Shown one piece after another: positions 1 through 5,393 of a DNA stretch of 5,393 nt. This DNA is from Verrucomicrobiota bacterium. Its GTDB lineage: Bacteria; Verrucomicrobiota; Verrucomicrobiia; Opitutales; Opitutaceae. A program made the translations under genes and the position numbers. The notes beneath the pieces were generated by a model. That model was given only the letters and a program-made list of their open reading frames with translations, was not told the origin of the DNA and did not search any database. Every line of letters begins with the position of its first letter. Within the stretch, counting starts at the first letter, position 1. Where the stretch lies: contig RFJS01000427.1 of NCBI GenBank assembly GCA_003694825.1, positions 1 to 5,393 on the forward strand. Reading direction: 5' to 3'.

Positions 1-212
1 CCGCCGTCCGGCGGCCGCCGGGAAATGAGCGCTCCGGCCGCCTTGAGCCACCGCAGCCCCTGACTGGCTGCGCCCTTGCTCAAGCACAGGCGCTCGACGA
101 CATCCTCGAAACAGATCGGATCCGGCGAGACGTAGGCGAAACCGTAGATCTGCCCATACGAGCGCGGAAAGCTCAACGCATGGCAAACGTCGCCGAAAAA
201 CTCCACGATCAC
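1..212 (-). CDS. GbsR/MarR-like winged-helix transcriptional regulator, N-terminal part (truncated by the window edge)
   Basis: The minus-strand frame with codons such as CAT at 180-182 reads as a helix-turn-helix regulator and runs off the left edge without a stop. Recognisable stretches are FPRSYGQIYGF (about 138-170), a linker VSPDPICFEDVVERL (87-131), the presumed recognition helix LSKGAASQGLRWLK (42-83), and the start of a wing, SRRPPDGG (3-23). This pattern of 'PRS-GQIYG' followed by 'LSKG-SQGLR-L' is typical of GbsR-type members of the MarR superfamily, which are cytoplasmic DNA-binding repressors. No ATG is in frame. The frame is open up to a TGA at 384-386. Possible starts are GTG at 212, GTG at 206 (GAGG lies 8 nt upstream, the best-spaced ribosome site) and TTG at 302. 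Third-position GC falls upstream of about 255, so I favour the internal GTGs; 212 keeps more of helix 1. It follows the pump genes in the same direction, so it may regulate them, but that is inference. The C-terminal ligand or dimerisation part is outside the window. Confidence 0.72.
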   Translation of the reverse strand, partial: MIVEFFGDVCHALSFPRSYGQIYGFAYVSPDPICFEDVVERLCLSKGAASQGLRWLKAAGALISRRPPDG

Positions 213-379
213 CGCCTCGATCGGGGGACAGGCGCGGCCGTTCGCAGCGTTCGCAACGCGTGCAGCGGAAGCGGGACAGTGGTCTGGATCTGGGCAGCTC
301 AAAGCGGTTCGTCGCCGACCGGTTATCGCACCGCATCTTTCCCGGCCGAACAGTGTCGAAAGTTCCGACAACCCTCCAC

Positions 380-401
380 CGGTTCAAGCAGCATTGAACC
401 G
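380..401. promoter_or_regulatory. Perfect 8-bp inverted repeat, candidate operator upstream of the regulator
   Basis: CGGTTCAA at 380-387 is mirrored by TTGAACCG at 394-401 across a 6-nt spacer, GCAGCA. The symmetric 22-bp dyad lies about 170-190 bp upstream of the favoured regulator starts, inside the intergenic region. Winged-helix dimers of the MarR superfamily bind dyads of this size, so an operator is a reasonable reading. Autoregulation is inferred. The element could also form an RNA hairpin in a transcript of either strand, but it lacks a following T-run on both strands and so is unlikely to be a terminator. Confidence 0.4.
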
Positions 402-524
402 TAGCAACATGTCCGCTTGATCGGGTCCTCCCCTCCCTCCTTTAGGGGAAACTACTAATCGCCGCCCCGCGGAAACGGCTCAGCGGACGGCCCGAACGCC
501 CCCCGCCCCAGGGTGATTTCCATT

Positions 525-543
525 CGCGGACCCGCCGCCCGCG
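525..543 (-). other. Short GC-rich inverted repeat downstream of the channel gene
   Basis: CGCGG at 525-529 pairs with CCGCG at 539-543 across a 9-nt GC-rich loop, about 35 nt after the channel stop codon. With a bulge, the flanking TT/AA bases can extend the stem. There is no T-run after it on the minus strand, so termination would have to be weak or factor-dependent. In GC-rich DNA a 5-bp stem like this can arise by chance. Confidence 0.2.
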
Positions 544-578
544 GAACATGACCGGCACGCGCACCGCAGACGCGATGC

Positions 579-1976
579 CTACTGGCCGGCGACCGTCACC
601 TCACCGGGCATGGGCAACAAACCGGCCGCCCGCAACAGATACAGGTGCGCCAGATTGGCATCGTGCAACGCCTGCGCCTTGTTGCTGCCCGCCTCCGTCA
701 GGGCCACCTGGGCCTGCAGGACATCGAGCTGGGTAGCGCCCCCCGCCTCGAAACGCGCGCGGGCCATGCGCAAACTCTCGGTGGCCTGCTCCACCACTTT
801 CTCGGATGAACGCACCAGCTCCATGGCCTCGGTGTAGCTGGAGAAAGCACGCCGCACCTCCGCGTCGATGAGCAACCGGGTCTCCTCGAGGCGAAGCCGC
901 GCCTGCCGGAAACGGGCCTGCGCCTGCGCGACCCGGCCGCGCGTCGCCCGCCCATCCCAGATATTCCACGACCCGGTGATACCAACCGACCAGCCATCCG
1001 AGTAGTCGCGCGTGTCCGTGGGCAGCACGCTCTCGACATCGTAGCCGGCAAACACACCGACGTTGGGCCGCGCCCCGGCCTTCGCCAGTTCGATCGAACT
1101 CTCCGCCGCCTCGACGAGCTTCTCGAGCTGCTGCAGTTCGGTGCGATTCTCCATGGCCGCGGCCAGCATCGCCTCGAGCGTGTAACTGTCCGGAACGAAG
1201 GCCAGTTCGCCGTCGATCCGCTCTTCGGCGTTCTCCGGAGCCGGCACCCCGATCACCCGAAAGAGTTCGACCGCGGCCAGCCGGTAGGCGTTGCGGGCAC
1301 GAATGAGCGGAGGTTGCCCGTTGGCCAGGGCCACCTCCGCGCGAAGTTGCTCAAACGGCGACCCCGTGCCCACTTCCACACGCTTTCGCGCGGTCTCCAG
1401 CTCCTCTTCGAGCAGCGCCACGGACTGTTCCCGCACCTTGAGCTGTTCACGCGCGAGAAGCACGCCCAGGTAGCGCTCCCGCACCGCCACCAGCTCGTCG
1501 CGCAGCACCGAGTCGAACTCCGCCTCGACACTCTCCAGCGAAGCCCGACTGGCGCGAATCGCGGAGCTGACGGCACCACCGGTGTAGAGATTTTGCGTGG
1601 CGCGGATCCCCGCCTGCCAGGAATCCGGGTTGCCGAAAAGCACGCCCCCGACGCGCTGAAAGCGCCCCTCGTCGATCCGCGTGTAGCCGGCCGAAACACT
1701 CACGGTTGGCAGCTGGCCGGCCTTGCTTTCGGTCAGCGCGCCGGTCGCCTCGTTGTAGCGGGCCCGCGCCTGGCGGATGGCGTAGTTGTGCTCGAGCGCG
1801 AGGCGCAAGGCGGTGTCGACATCGATCTGCTCCGGAAGCGCGGTGTCTGGAGCCGTCTGCTCTTCCTGCGCGGCTGTTCCCACGGCGCTAACACCCAGCA
1901 AAACAACAAGCGCACAGGCAATGCGCCGGACGCGCGCGAGACAGACAAGAGGAAGAGAAATCATTTCAGGAACCAT
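579..1976 (-). CDS. TolC-family outer-membrane efflux channel (outer-membrane factor)
   Basis: A 465-aa protein of normal length for TolC/OprM-type channels. Such trimers form an outer-membrane beta-barrel and a long periplasmic alpha-helical tunnel that docks with the adaptor and the RND pump. Residues 1-36 look like a signal peptide: R15, R17 and R18, then a hydrophobic core ending GVSAVGTAA before QEE. No lipobox is seen, so it is probably not lipidated, unlike OprM-type members. The expected internal duplication is visible. Half one has AGQLPTVSVSAGY (86-98), QNLYTGG (128-134) and RVEVGTGSPFEQLRAEVAL (199-217). Half two has AGARPNVGVFAGY (300-312), WNIWDGR (337-343) and RFEAGGATQLDVLQAQVAL (408-426). 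The long helices are rich in Ala, Glu, Arg and Leu. The gene lies 98 bp after the permease, last of the three pump genes. The ATG at 1976 is used as the start; an in-frame ATG at 1964 would shorten the protein by four residues. Neither has a clear Shine-Dalgarno site. The family call is firm; substrate unknown. Confidence 0.95.
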   Translation of the reverse strand: MVPEMISLPLVCLARVRRIACALVVLLGVSAVGTAAQEEQTAPDTALPEQIDVDTALRLALEHNYAIRQARARYNEATGALTESKAGQLPTVSVSAGYTRIDEGRFQRVGGVLFGNPDSWQAGIRATQNLYTGGAVSSAIRASRASLESVEAEFDSVLRDELVAVRERYLGVLLAREQLKVREQSVALLEEELETARKRVEVGTGSPFEQLRAEVALANGQPPLIRARNAYRLAAVELFRVIGVPAPENAEERIDGELAFVPDSYTLEAMLAAAMENRTELQQLEKLVEAAESSIELAKAGARPNVGVFAGYDVESVLPTDTRDYSDGWSVGITGSWNIWDGRATRGRVAQAQARFRQARLRLEETRLLIDAEVRRAFSSYTEAMELVRSSEKVVEQATESLRMARARFEAGGATQLDVLQAQVALTEAGSNKAQALHDANLAHLYLLRAAGLLPMPGEVTVAGQ

Positions 1977-2074
1977 GGCTGCAGAGGAGGTCGAGTGTTT
2001 GCCATTTGTCGGACTGTGGAGAGGCAGGTTCCATCGGCGTTCGAGAAAACCGCGTCGGGAATAGCGCGCGCCGG
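1977..2074 (-). other. Gap between permease and channel genes
   Basis: 98 bp without a gene. On the minus strand it begins GC-rich (GCGCGCGC) just after the permease stop and is mixed after that. I see no stem with a T-run, and just before the channel ATG the minus strand is pyrimidine-rich (CCTCCTC) and therefore lacks a Shine-Dalgarno sequence. The spacing and shared direction fit one polycistronic transcript, though a promoter here cannot be excluded. Confidence 0.4.
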
Positions 2075-5000
2075 TCAGGCCCTGGCCGCTGCGCCGGCAG
2101 AGTCATTGCCGCGCTTGCGCCCGGCAGCCTCGGTCCGGGCCCGATCCCTGGCATGATCCTTGGCGAAGAGCATGTAGATCGCCGGGACGACGAGCAGCGT
2201 GAAGAGCGTGCCGATCGCCATGCCGGCCACGATGATGATACCGATACTGTTGCGGGCCGCGGCCCCCGGTCCCGTCACCAATGTGAGAGGGAAGTGACCG
2301 CAAACGGTGGCCACGCTCGTCATGAGCACGGCCCGCAGGCGGGTGAGCGCCGCCTGTTTGACGGCATCGAGCTTCGACAGCCCCTTGAGCTGGAGCTGGT
2401 TCGCCCACTCGACGATGAGAATGCCGTTTTTCGAAACGAGCCCCACCAGCGTGATCAAACCGACCTGCGAGTAGATGTTCAGCGTCGTCGTGAAGGAGTC
2501 GGTCCACCACGGAATGTTCGGGTTCGGCATCCGCAAAAACGAGAAGATGAGCGAACCGAAGATCGCGAGCGGAACCGAACCGAGCAGGATGACGATCGGA
2601 TCGCGGAAGCTGTTGAACTGGGCCGCCAGGACCAGGAAGATCAGCACTATCGCCAGCGTGAAGGCGGGGAGGAACTTGTTGCCCTCCTTGCGCAGTTGCC
2701 GTGAGTCGCCCGTGTAATCGATCACGTAGCCCTGCGGAAGCACCTCGGCGGCGATGTCCTCGAGGGTGCGCAGCGCCTCATCCAGCGGCTTGCCCGAGAC
2801 GCCGCTGATCTTCACGGCGTTGAGCTGCTGGAAGCGATTGAGCGAGCGTGGCTCCACGGTCCGGCGGATCGAGGCGATGGTGCTCAGCGGGACCAGCTGC
2901 CCGTTGGGCCCGGTGACATAGATGTGCTCGATCTGTTCGGGATTGAGCCGGTCCACCCGCTGCACCTGCGGAATCACCTTGTAGCTGCGGCCCGCGATGT
3001 TGAAGCGATTGACATACGCCCCGCCCAGCAGAGAGGCGACGTCGGCGCCGACCTGCTGCAGGTTCAGCCCCATCGAGGCCACCTTGTCGCGGTCGATGAC
3101 CAGCTCCGCCTGCGGCTGATCGATCTTGGTGTCGATGATCGGAGGGAAATAAAACATCCCCTTTTCCTGCATCGCCCGATCGGCGATCTCCCGGGCCAGC
3201 TCGAGAATCTCATTCTGCGGCGCCGTCGAAGAGATAATAAACTCCACCGGAAACTGTCCCCCGCCCGGCAGGGCCTGCGGGATGATCGGAAGCATCCGCA
3301 CCGTCGGCACCTTCGCCGCCCCCGCCTGGATCTCCGGAAGGATTTCCTGAATACTGCGTTCGCGCTTATCCCACGGCGCCACGACCATGCCGCCAAACCC
3401 GCCGGTCGGGAAAGAGATCTGGAAGGAATACTCGGTCTCGGGAGCGCTGAAGAAGACATCGTTCATCGCCTCGGCCGCCAGGGCCGTCATCTCCAGAGTC
3501 GAGTTCGACGGCGTCTCCATAATGCCGAAGATCACGCCCTGGTCCTCCTGCGGCGCCAGCTCCTTCGGGGAGAACATATACATCGGGACGGCAAGAATGG
3601 ACAGAACCGCCCAGACGATGTAGACTGCCGGCCGCGCGCTGAGCAAGCCGTCGAGGACTCTCGAATACACCCGCTTGAGCCACTCGAAACCCGCGTTGAT
3701 GTGCCGCGGCAACCAATGCGTGTCGATGTCGTGCGTGAGCAGACGCGATGACATCATCGGCGAGAGAGTCAGGGCGACCACGCCCGAGATCATCACGGCC
3801 CCGGCCAGCGTGAAGGCGAACTCGCGAAAGAGCGAACCGGTCAATCCCCCTTGAAACCCGATCGGCGCGTAGACGGCCGCCAGGGTGATCGTCATCGCGA
3901 TGATCGGCCCGACCAGCTCGCGCGCCCCCACGATCGCCGCCTCGAAGGCACTCTTCCCCTCCCGCATGTGCCGCTCGATGTTTTCGACGACGACAATCGC
4001 GTCGTCCACCACCAGACCAACCGACAGCACGATGGCCAGCAAGGTGAGCAGGTTGATCGAGAAGCCGAACACCAGCATCAGGAACAACGCACCGACCAAC
4101 GAAAGAGGGATCGCCACCACCGGCACAATCACCGCCCGGAAAGATCCCAGGAAGAGGAAGATGACGACGATGACGATCAACAGGGTCTCGGTCAGCGTGG
4201 AGACGACCTCGTGAATCGCGTTGTTGATGTAGTCGGTTGCATCATACGCAACGCGCCCAACCATGCCGGTGGGGAGATCCTCGTTGATGCGCTCCATCTC
4301 GGCCTTAACCCGGTCGATGACCTCGATGGAATTGGCGTTGGGCAGCGGCCAGATGCCGATGAACGTCGCCGTCTGCCCGGAGAAGCGCACCTCCGACTCA
4401 TAGCTCTCCGCCCCGAGAACGACATCGGCCACGTCCTCGAGCCGGATGATGGCGCCATCGACCTCGCGAATGACGAGTTTCTTGAATTCCTCGACCGAAC
4501 GCAGATCGGTGTTCGCCGTGAGGTTGACCTGAATGAGCGCGCCCTTGGTCTGGCCGAGCGCCGCCAGGTAATTGTTTGCCGCCAATGCCCGCCGGATCTC
4601 GACCGGGCTGATGTTGAGCGCGGCCAGCTTGTCGGGCTTGAGCCAGATGCGCATGGCAAAGGTGCGGCCACCGAGAATTTCCGCCCGCTGCACACCCTCG
4701 ATCGCCGCCAGCCGGGGCTGCACGGACCGCACGAGGTAATCCGTCATCTCATTGTGCTCGAGGGCGTCCGAGGTGAAGCTGAGATAGGCGGCGGCAAACT
4801 GCGAATCGGCCGACACGATGTCGATGACCGGTATCTCCGCTTCGGGCGGGAGGTCTCCACGCACCTGGTTGACCTTCGCACTGATCTCCGCCAGCGCCTT
4901 CGTCGCATCGTAGTTGAGCTTCAGCCGGGCCGTGATCGTCGACACGCCCATCCGACTCTCCGACTGAATGTATTCGATGCCATCGGCACCGGCGATCGCC

Positions 5001-5206
5001 CGCTCGAGCGGCGTCGTGATGAAGCCGCGCACCAGCTCCGCGTTCGCCCCGATATAGACGGTCGTCACGGTCACGGCGGCGTTCTCGCTGCGCGGATACT
5101 GCCGCACGTTGAGCAGATTGTAGGCCTGGTAGCCGCCGATGAGGATCAACAGGTTGACCACGATGGCCAGGACCGGACGGCGGATGAAGATGTCGGTGAA
5201 TTTCAT
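2075..5206 (-). CDS. RND-family (HAE1/AcrB-type) efflux pump permease
   Basis: A 1043-aa inner-membrane proton antiporter, the usual length for AcrB/MexB/MexI-type pumps, which work as trimers and extrude drugs or other amphiphiles. The start is the ATG at 5206, giving the family N-terminus MKFTDIFIRRPVLAIVV; the frame is open further upstream but that part overlaps the adaptor gene. GGAG lies 11 nt upstream. Transmembrane segment 1 is about residues 11-30, followed by the first large periplasmic loop (31-335, with ISAKVNQVRGDLP at 108-120). Segments 2-6 lie at about 336-487 and segment 7 at about 525-545. The second loop (546-843) carries a Gly-rich switch-like stretch, FPTGGFGGM (599-607). 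Segments 8-12 lie at about 845-1014. The proton-relay residues are present: D401 and D402 in GLVVDDAIVVVENIER, K926 in LVSKNGILIVEW, R956 and T963 in TRLRAVLMTS, matching AcrB D407, D408, K940, R971 and T978. The tail (1015-1043) is basic and Ala-rich. It looks intact. By eye it resembles MexI/MexW-like pumps more than AcrB, but substrate and exact subfamily cannot be settled here. Confidence 0.97.
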   Translation of the reverse strand: MKFTDIFIRRPVLAIVVNLLILIGGYQAYNLLNVRQYPRSENAAVTVTTVYIGANAELVRGFITTPLERAIAGADGIEYIQSESRMGVSTITARLKLNYDATKALAEISAKVNQVRGDLPPEAEIPVIDIVSADSQFAAAYLSFTSDALEHNEMTDYLVRSVQPRLAAIEGVQRAEILGGRTFAMRIWLKPDKLAALNISPVEIRRALAANNYLAALGQTKGALIQVNLTANTDLRSVEEFKKLVIREVDGAIIRLEDVADVVLGAESYESEVRFSGQTATFIGIWPLPNANSIEVIDRVKAEMERINEDLPTGMVGRVAYDATDYINNAIHEVVSTLTETLLIVIVVIFLFLGSFRAVIVPVVAIPLSLVGALFLMLVFGFSINLLTLLAIVLSVGLVVDDAIVVVENIERHMREGKSAFEAAIVGARELVGPIIAMTITLAAVYAPIGFQGGLTGSLFREFAFTLAGAVMISGVVALTLSPMMSSRLLTHDIDTHWLPRHINAGFEWLKRVYSRVLDGLLSARPAVYIVWAVLSILAVPMYMFSPKELAPQEDQGVIFGIMETPSNSTLEMTALAAEAMNDVFFSAPETEYSFQISFPTGGFGGMVVAPWDKRERSIQEILPEIQAGAAKVPTVRMLPIIPQALPGGGQFPVEFIISSTAPQNEILELAREIADRAMQEKGMFYFPPIIDTKIDQPQAELVIDRDKVASMGLNLQQVGADVASLLGGAYVNRFNIAGRSYKVIPQVQRVDRLNPEQIEHIYVTGPNGQLVPLSTIASIRRTVEPRSLNRFQQLNAVKISGVSGKPLDEALRTLEDIAAEVLPQGYVIDYTGDSRQLRKEGNKFLPAFTLAIVLIFLVLAAQFNSFRDPIVILLGSVPLAIFGSLIFSFLRMPNPNIPWWTDSFTTTLNIYSQVGLITLVGLVSKNGILIVEWANQLQLKGLSKLDAVKQAALTRLRAVLMTSVATVCGHFPLTLVTGPGAAARNSIGIIIVAGMAIGTLFTLLVVPAIYMLFAKDHARDRARTEAAGRKRGNDSAGAAARA

Positions 5207-5238
5207 GGTGCTGTCTGCTCCGGATGGATCCGCTGCAT
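5203..5238 (-). CDS. Possible 11-codon leader ORF overlapping the permease start
   Basis: On the minus strand an ATG at 5238 opens a tiny frame reading MQRIHPEQTAP. Its TGA (5203-5205) overlaps the permease ATG (5204-5206) as ATGA. A strong Shine-Dalgarno match, GGAGGG (5249-5254), sits 10 nt before it, better than the GGAG that serves the permease directly. Its frame differs from that of the permease. This arrangement is typical of translational coupling, where a terminating ribosome restarts at the next gene. The peptide itself has no recognisable family and may have no function. Chance occurrence is possible for so short an ORF. Confidence 0.3.
   Translation of the reverse strand: MQRIHPEQTAP
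5218..5221 (-). promoter_or_regulatory. Ribosome binding site of the permease gene
   Basis: GGAG on the minus strand, 11 nt before the permease ATG at 5206. It supports that ATG over the more distant in-frame ATG at 5368. Spacing is slightly long, and the site lies within the possible leader ORF, so translation of that ORF would pass over it. Confidence 0.4.
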
Positions 5239-5264
5239 GCCCGCTTCGCCCTCCGTTTCCGGCG

Positions 5265-5393
5265 TTACGAGTTGGCCGGTTTGGGATCGAGCTGCGGCTC
5301 CGGCACGGCCACGTCGCTTTCGAACACACGCGAACCGTTGCGCAACTTGAAGGCCCCTGCCGAAACAACGCGCTGCCCGGCCTCGAGCCCCGA
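5265..5393 (-). CDS. RND efflux periplasmic adaptor (membrane fusion protein), C-terminal 42 residues only
   Basis: The minus-strand frame entering at the right edge reads SGLEAGQRVVSAGAFKLRNG and continues with SRVFESDVAVPEPQLDPKPANS to a TAA at 5265-5267. The 'GLEAGQRVVSAGAFKLRNGSRV' type of ending is the characteristic membrane-proximal end of AcrA/MexA/MexH-like adaptors, where 'GL--G-RVV--G--KLR-G--V' is well conserved. It is followed by a short variable acidic and Pro-rich tail. The adaptor is anchored in the inner membrane and joins the permease to the outer-membrane channel. Only the last 42 codons are visible; signal sequence, lipoyl and hairpin domains lie beyond the window. The gene ends 58 bp before the permease ATG in the same direction, as in typical pump operons. 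It has no ATG inside the window because the start is further right. Confidence 0.9.
   Translation of the reverse strand, partial: SGLEAGQRVVSAGAFKLRNGSRVFESDVAVPEPQLDPKPANS

Larger units (their letters stand above)
213..578. other. Intergenic region between the outer-membrane factor gene and the regulator
   Basis: About 366 bp with no convincing gene. Read on the minus strand it contains a GC-rich 5-bp hairpin just after the channel gene (525-529 with 539-543), several G-runs (about 461-515), an uninterrupted purine tract (426-443) and a perfect inverted repeat (380-401). No GC stem followed by a T-run is present, so I cannot call a classical intrinsic terminator. The region may be the promoter and leader of the regulator, but no clear -35/-10 pair stands out. 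The upstream part of the regulator's open frame (213-383) overlaps this stretch and could be coding if a TTG at 302 or 371 is used. Confidence 0.5.

Noticed and set aside
8..21. Perfect 14-bp GC palindrome
   Set aside because: It falls within regulator codons for Arg-Arg-Pro-Pro and is readily explained by GC-rich codon use.
240..257. Tandem near-identical 9-mers (GTTCGCAGC, GTTCGCAAC)
   Set aside because: Only two imperfect copies; too short to call a repeat element, and of uncertain coding status near the regulator start.
180..404. 74-codon plus-strand frame
   Set aside because: It overlaps the regulator and intergenic region antisense, and its sequence shows no family features.
429..449. 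TCCCCT/AGGGGA hairpin as an intrinsic terminator
   Set aside because: The stem is only 6 bp and no T-run follows on the minus strand; on the plus strand there is no gene to terminate.
1910..1930. Possible lipobox around C21 of the channel protein
   Set aside because: The cysteine is followed by a long hydrophobic stretch rather than a mature N-terminus, so it lies within the signal-peptide core and is not a lipidation site.
1314..2156. 280-codon plus-strand frame opposite the channel gene
   Set aside because: Antisense shadow in GC-rich DNA; the opposite strand has a complete TolC-family protein with duplicated motifs.
2924..3751. 275-codon plus-strand frame opposite the permease
   Set aside because: Antisense shadow with low-complexity Arg/His/Asp-rich content and no recognisable domain.
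3851..5350. 499-codon open frame on the plus strand opposite the permease
   Set aside because: It is fully antisense to a clearly recognised RND gene and its composition (runs of D, R, Q, H) is what the complement of hydrophobic GC-rich codons gives. No domain or signal is seen.
5207..5368. Extending the permease start to the in-frame ATG at 5368
   Set aside because: The extra 54 residues overlap the adaptor's C-terminal coding sequence in another frame and do not resemble any RND N-terminus, whereas MKFTDIFIRRP at 5206 is the family start.

Overview
The window is GC-rich, with strong G/C preference at third codon positions in the clear genes. It carries one minus-strand gene cluster for a tripartite RND (resistance-nodulation-division) efflux pump. 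Transcription runs from the right edge to the left edge. The order is the C-terminal end of a periplasmic adaptor (membrane fusion protein), a complete inner-membrane RND permease (1043 aa), a complete TolC-family outer-membrane channel (465 aa), and, after a gap of about 370 bp, the N-terminal part of a GbsR/MarR-like DNA-binding regulator that leaves the window on the left.

A periplasmic adaptor, an RND pump and an outer-membrane factor together require a double membrane, so the host is Gram-negative (diderm). The regulator fragment, with its PRSYGQIYG and LSKGAASQGL stretches, recalls GbsR-like proteins of Verrucomicrobia/Opitutae and related lineages. That placement rests on recognition alone and is tentative.

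Layout by position: 1-212 is the partial regulator, which has no ATG start in frame. 213-578 is an intergenic stretch with a perfect 8-bp inverted repeat, a purine-rich, G-rich tract and a GC-rich hairpin. 579-1976 is the outer-membrane factor. 1977-2074 is a 98-bp gap without a convincing terminator. 2075-5206 is the RND permease with its proton-relay residues intact. 5207-5264 is a short gap holding an 11-codon ORF whose stop overlaps the permease start. 5265-5393 is the adaptor C-terminus, with its start outside the window.

The three pump genes should form one export machine. The permease captures substrate from the periplasm or outer leaflet using proton influx, the adaptor bridges it to the channel, and the channel opens to the outside. 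The substrate cannot be read from the sequence. The regulator could be the local controller of the pump, but this is inferred from position and orientation only. I see no mobile element, CRISPR array, tRNA or rRNA. The pump operon is of a familiar type. The less ordinary points are the translational-coupling mini-ORF, the dyad in front of the regulator, and the pairing of a GbsR-like regulator with an RND pump.
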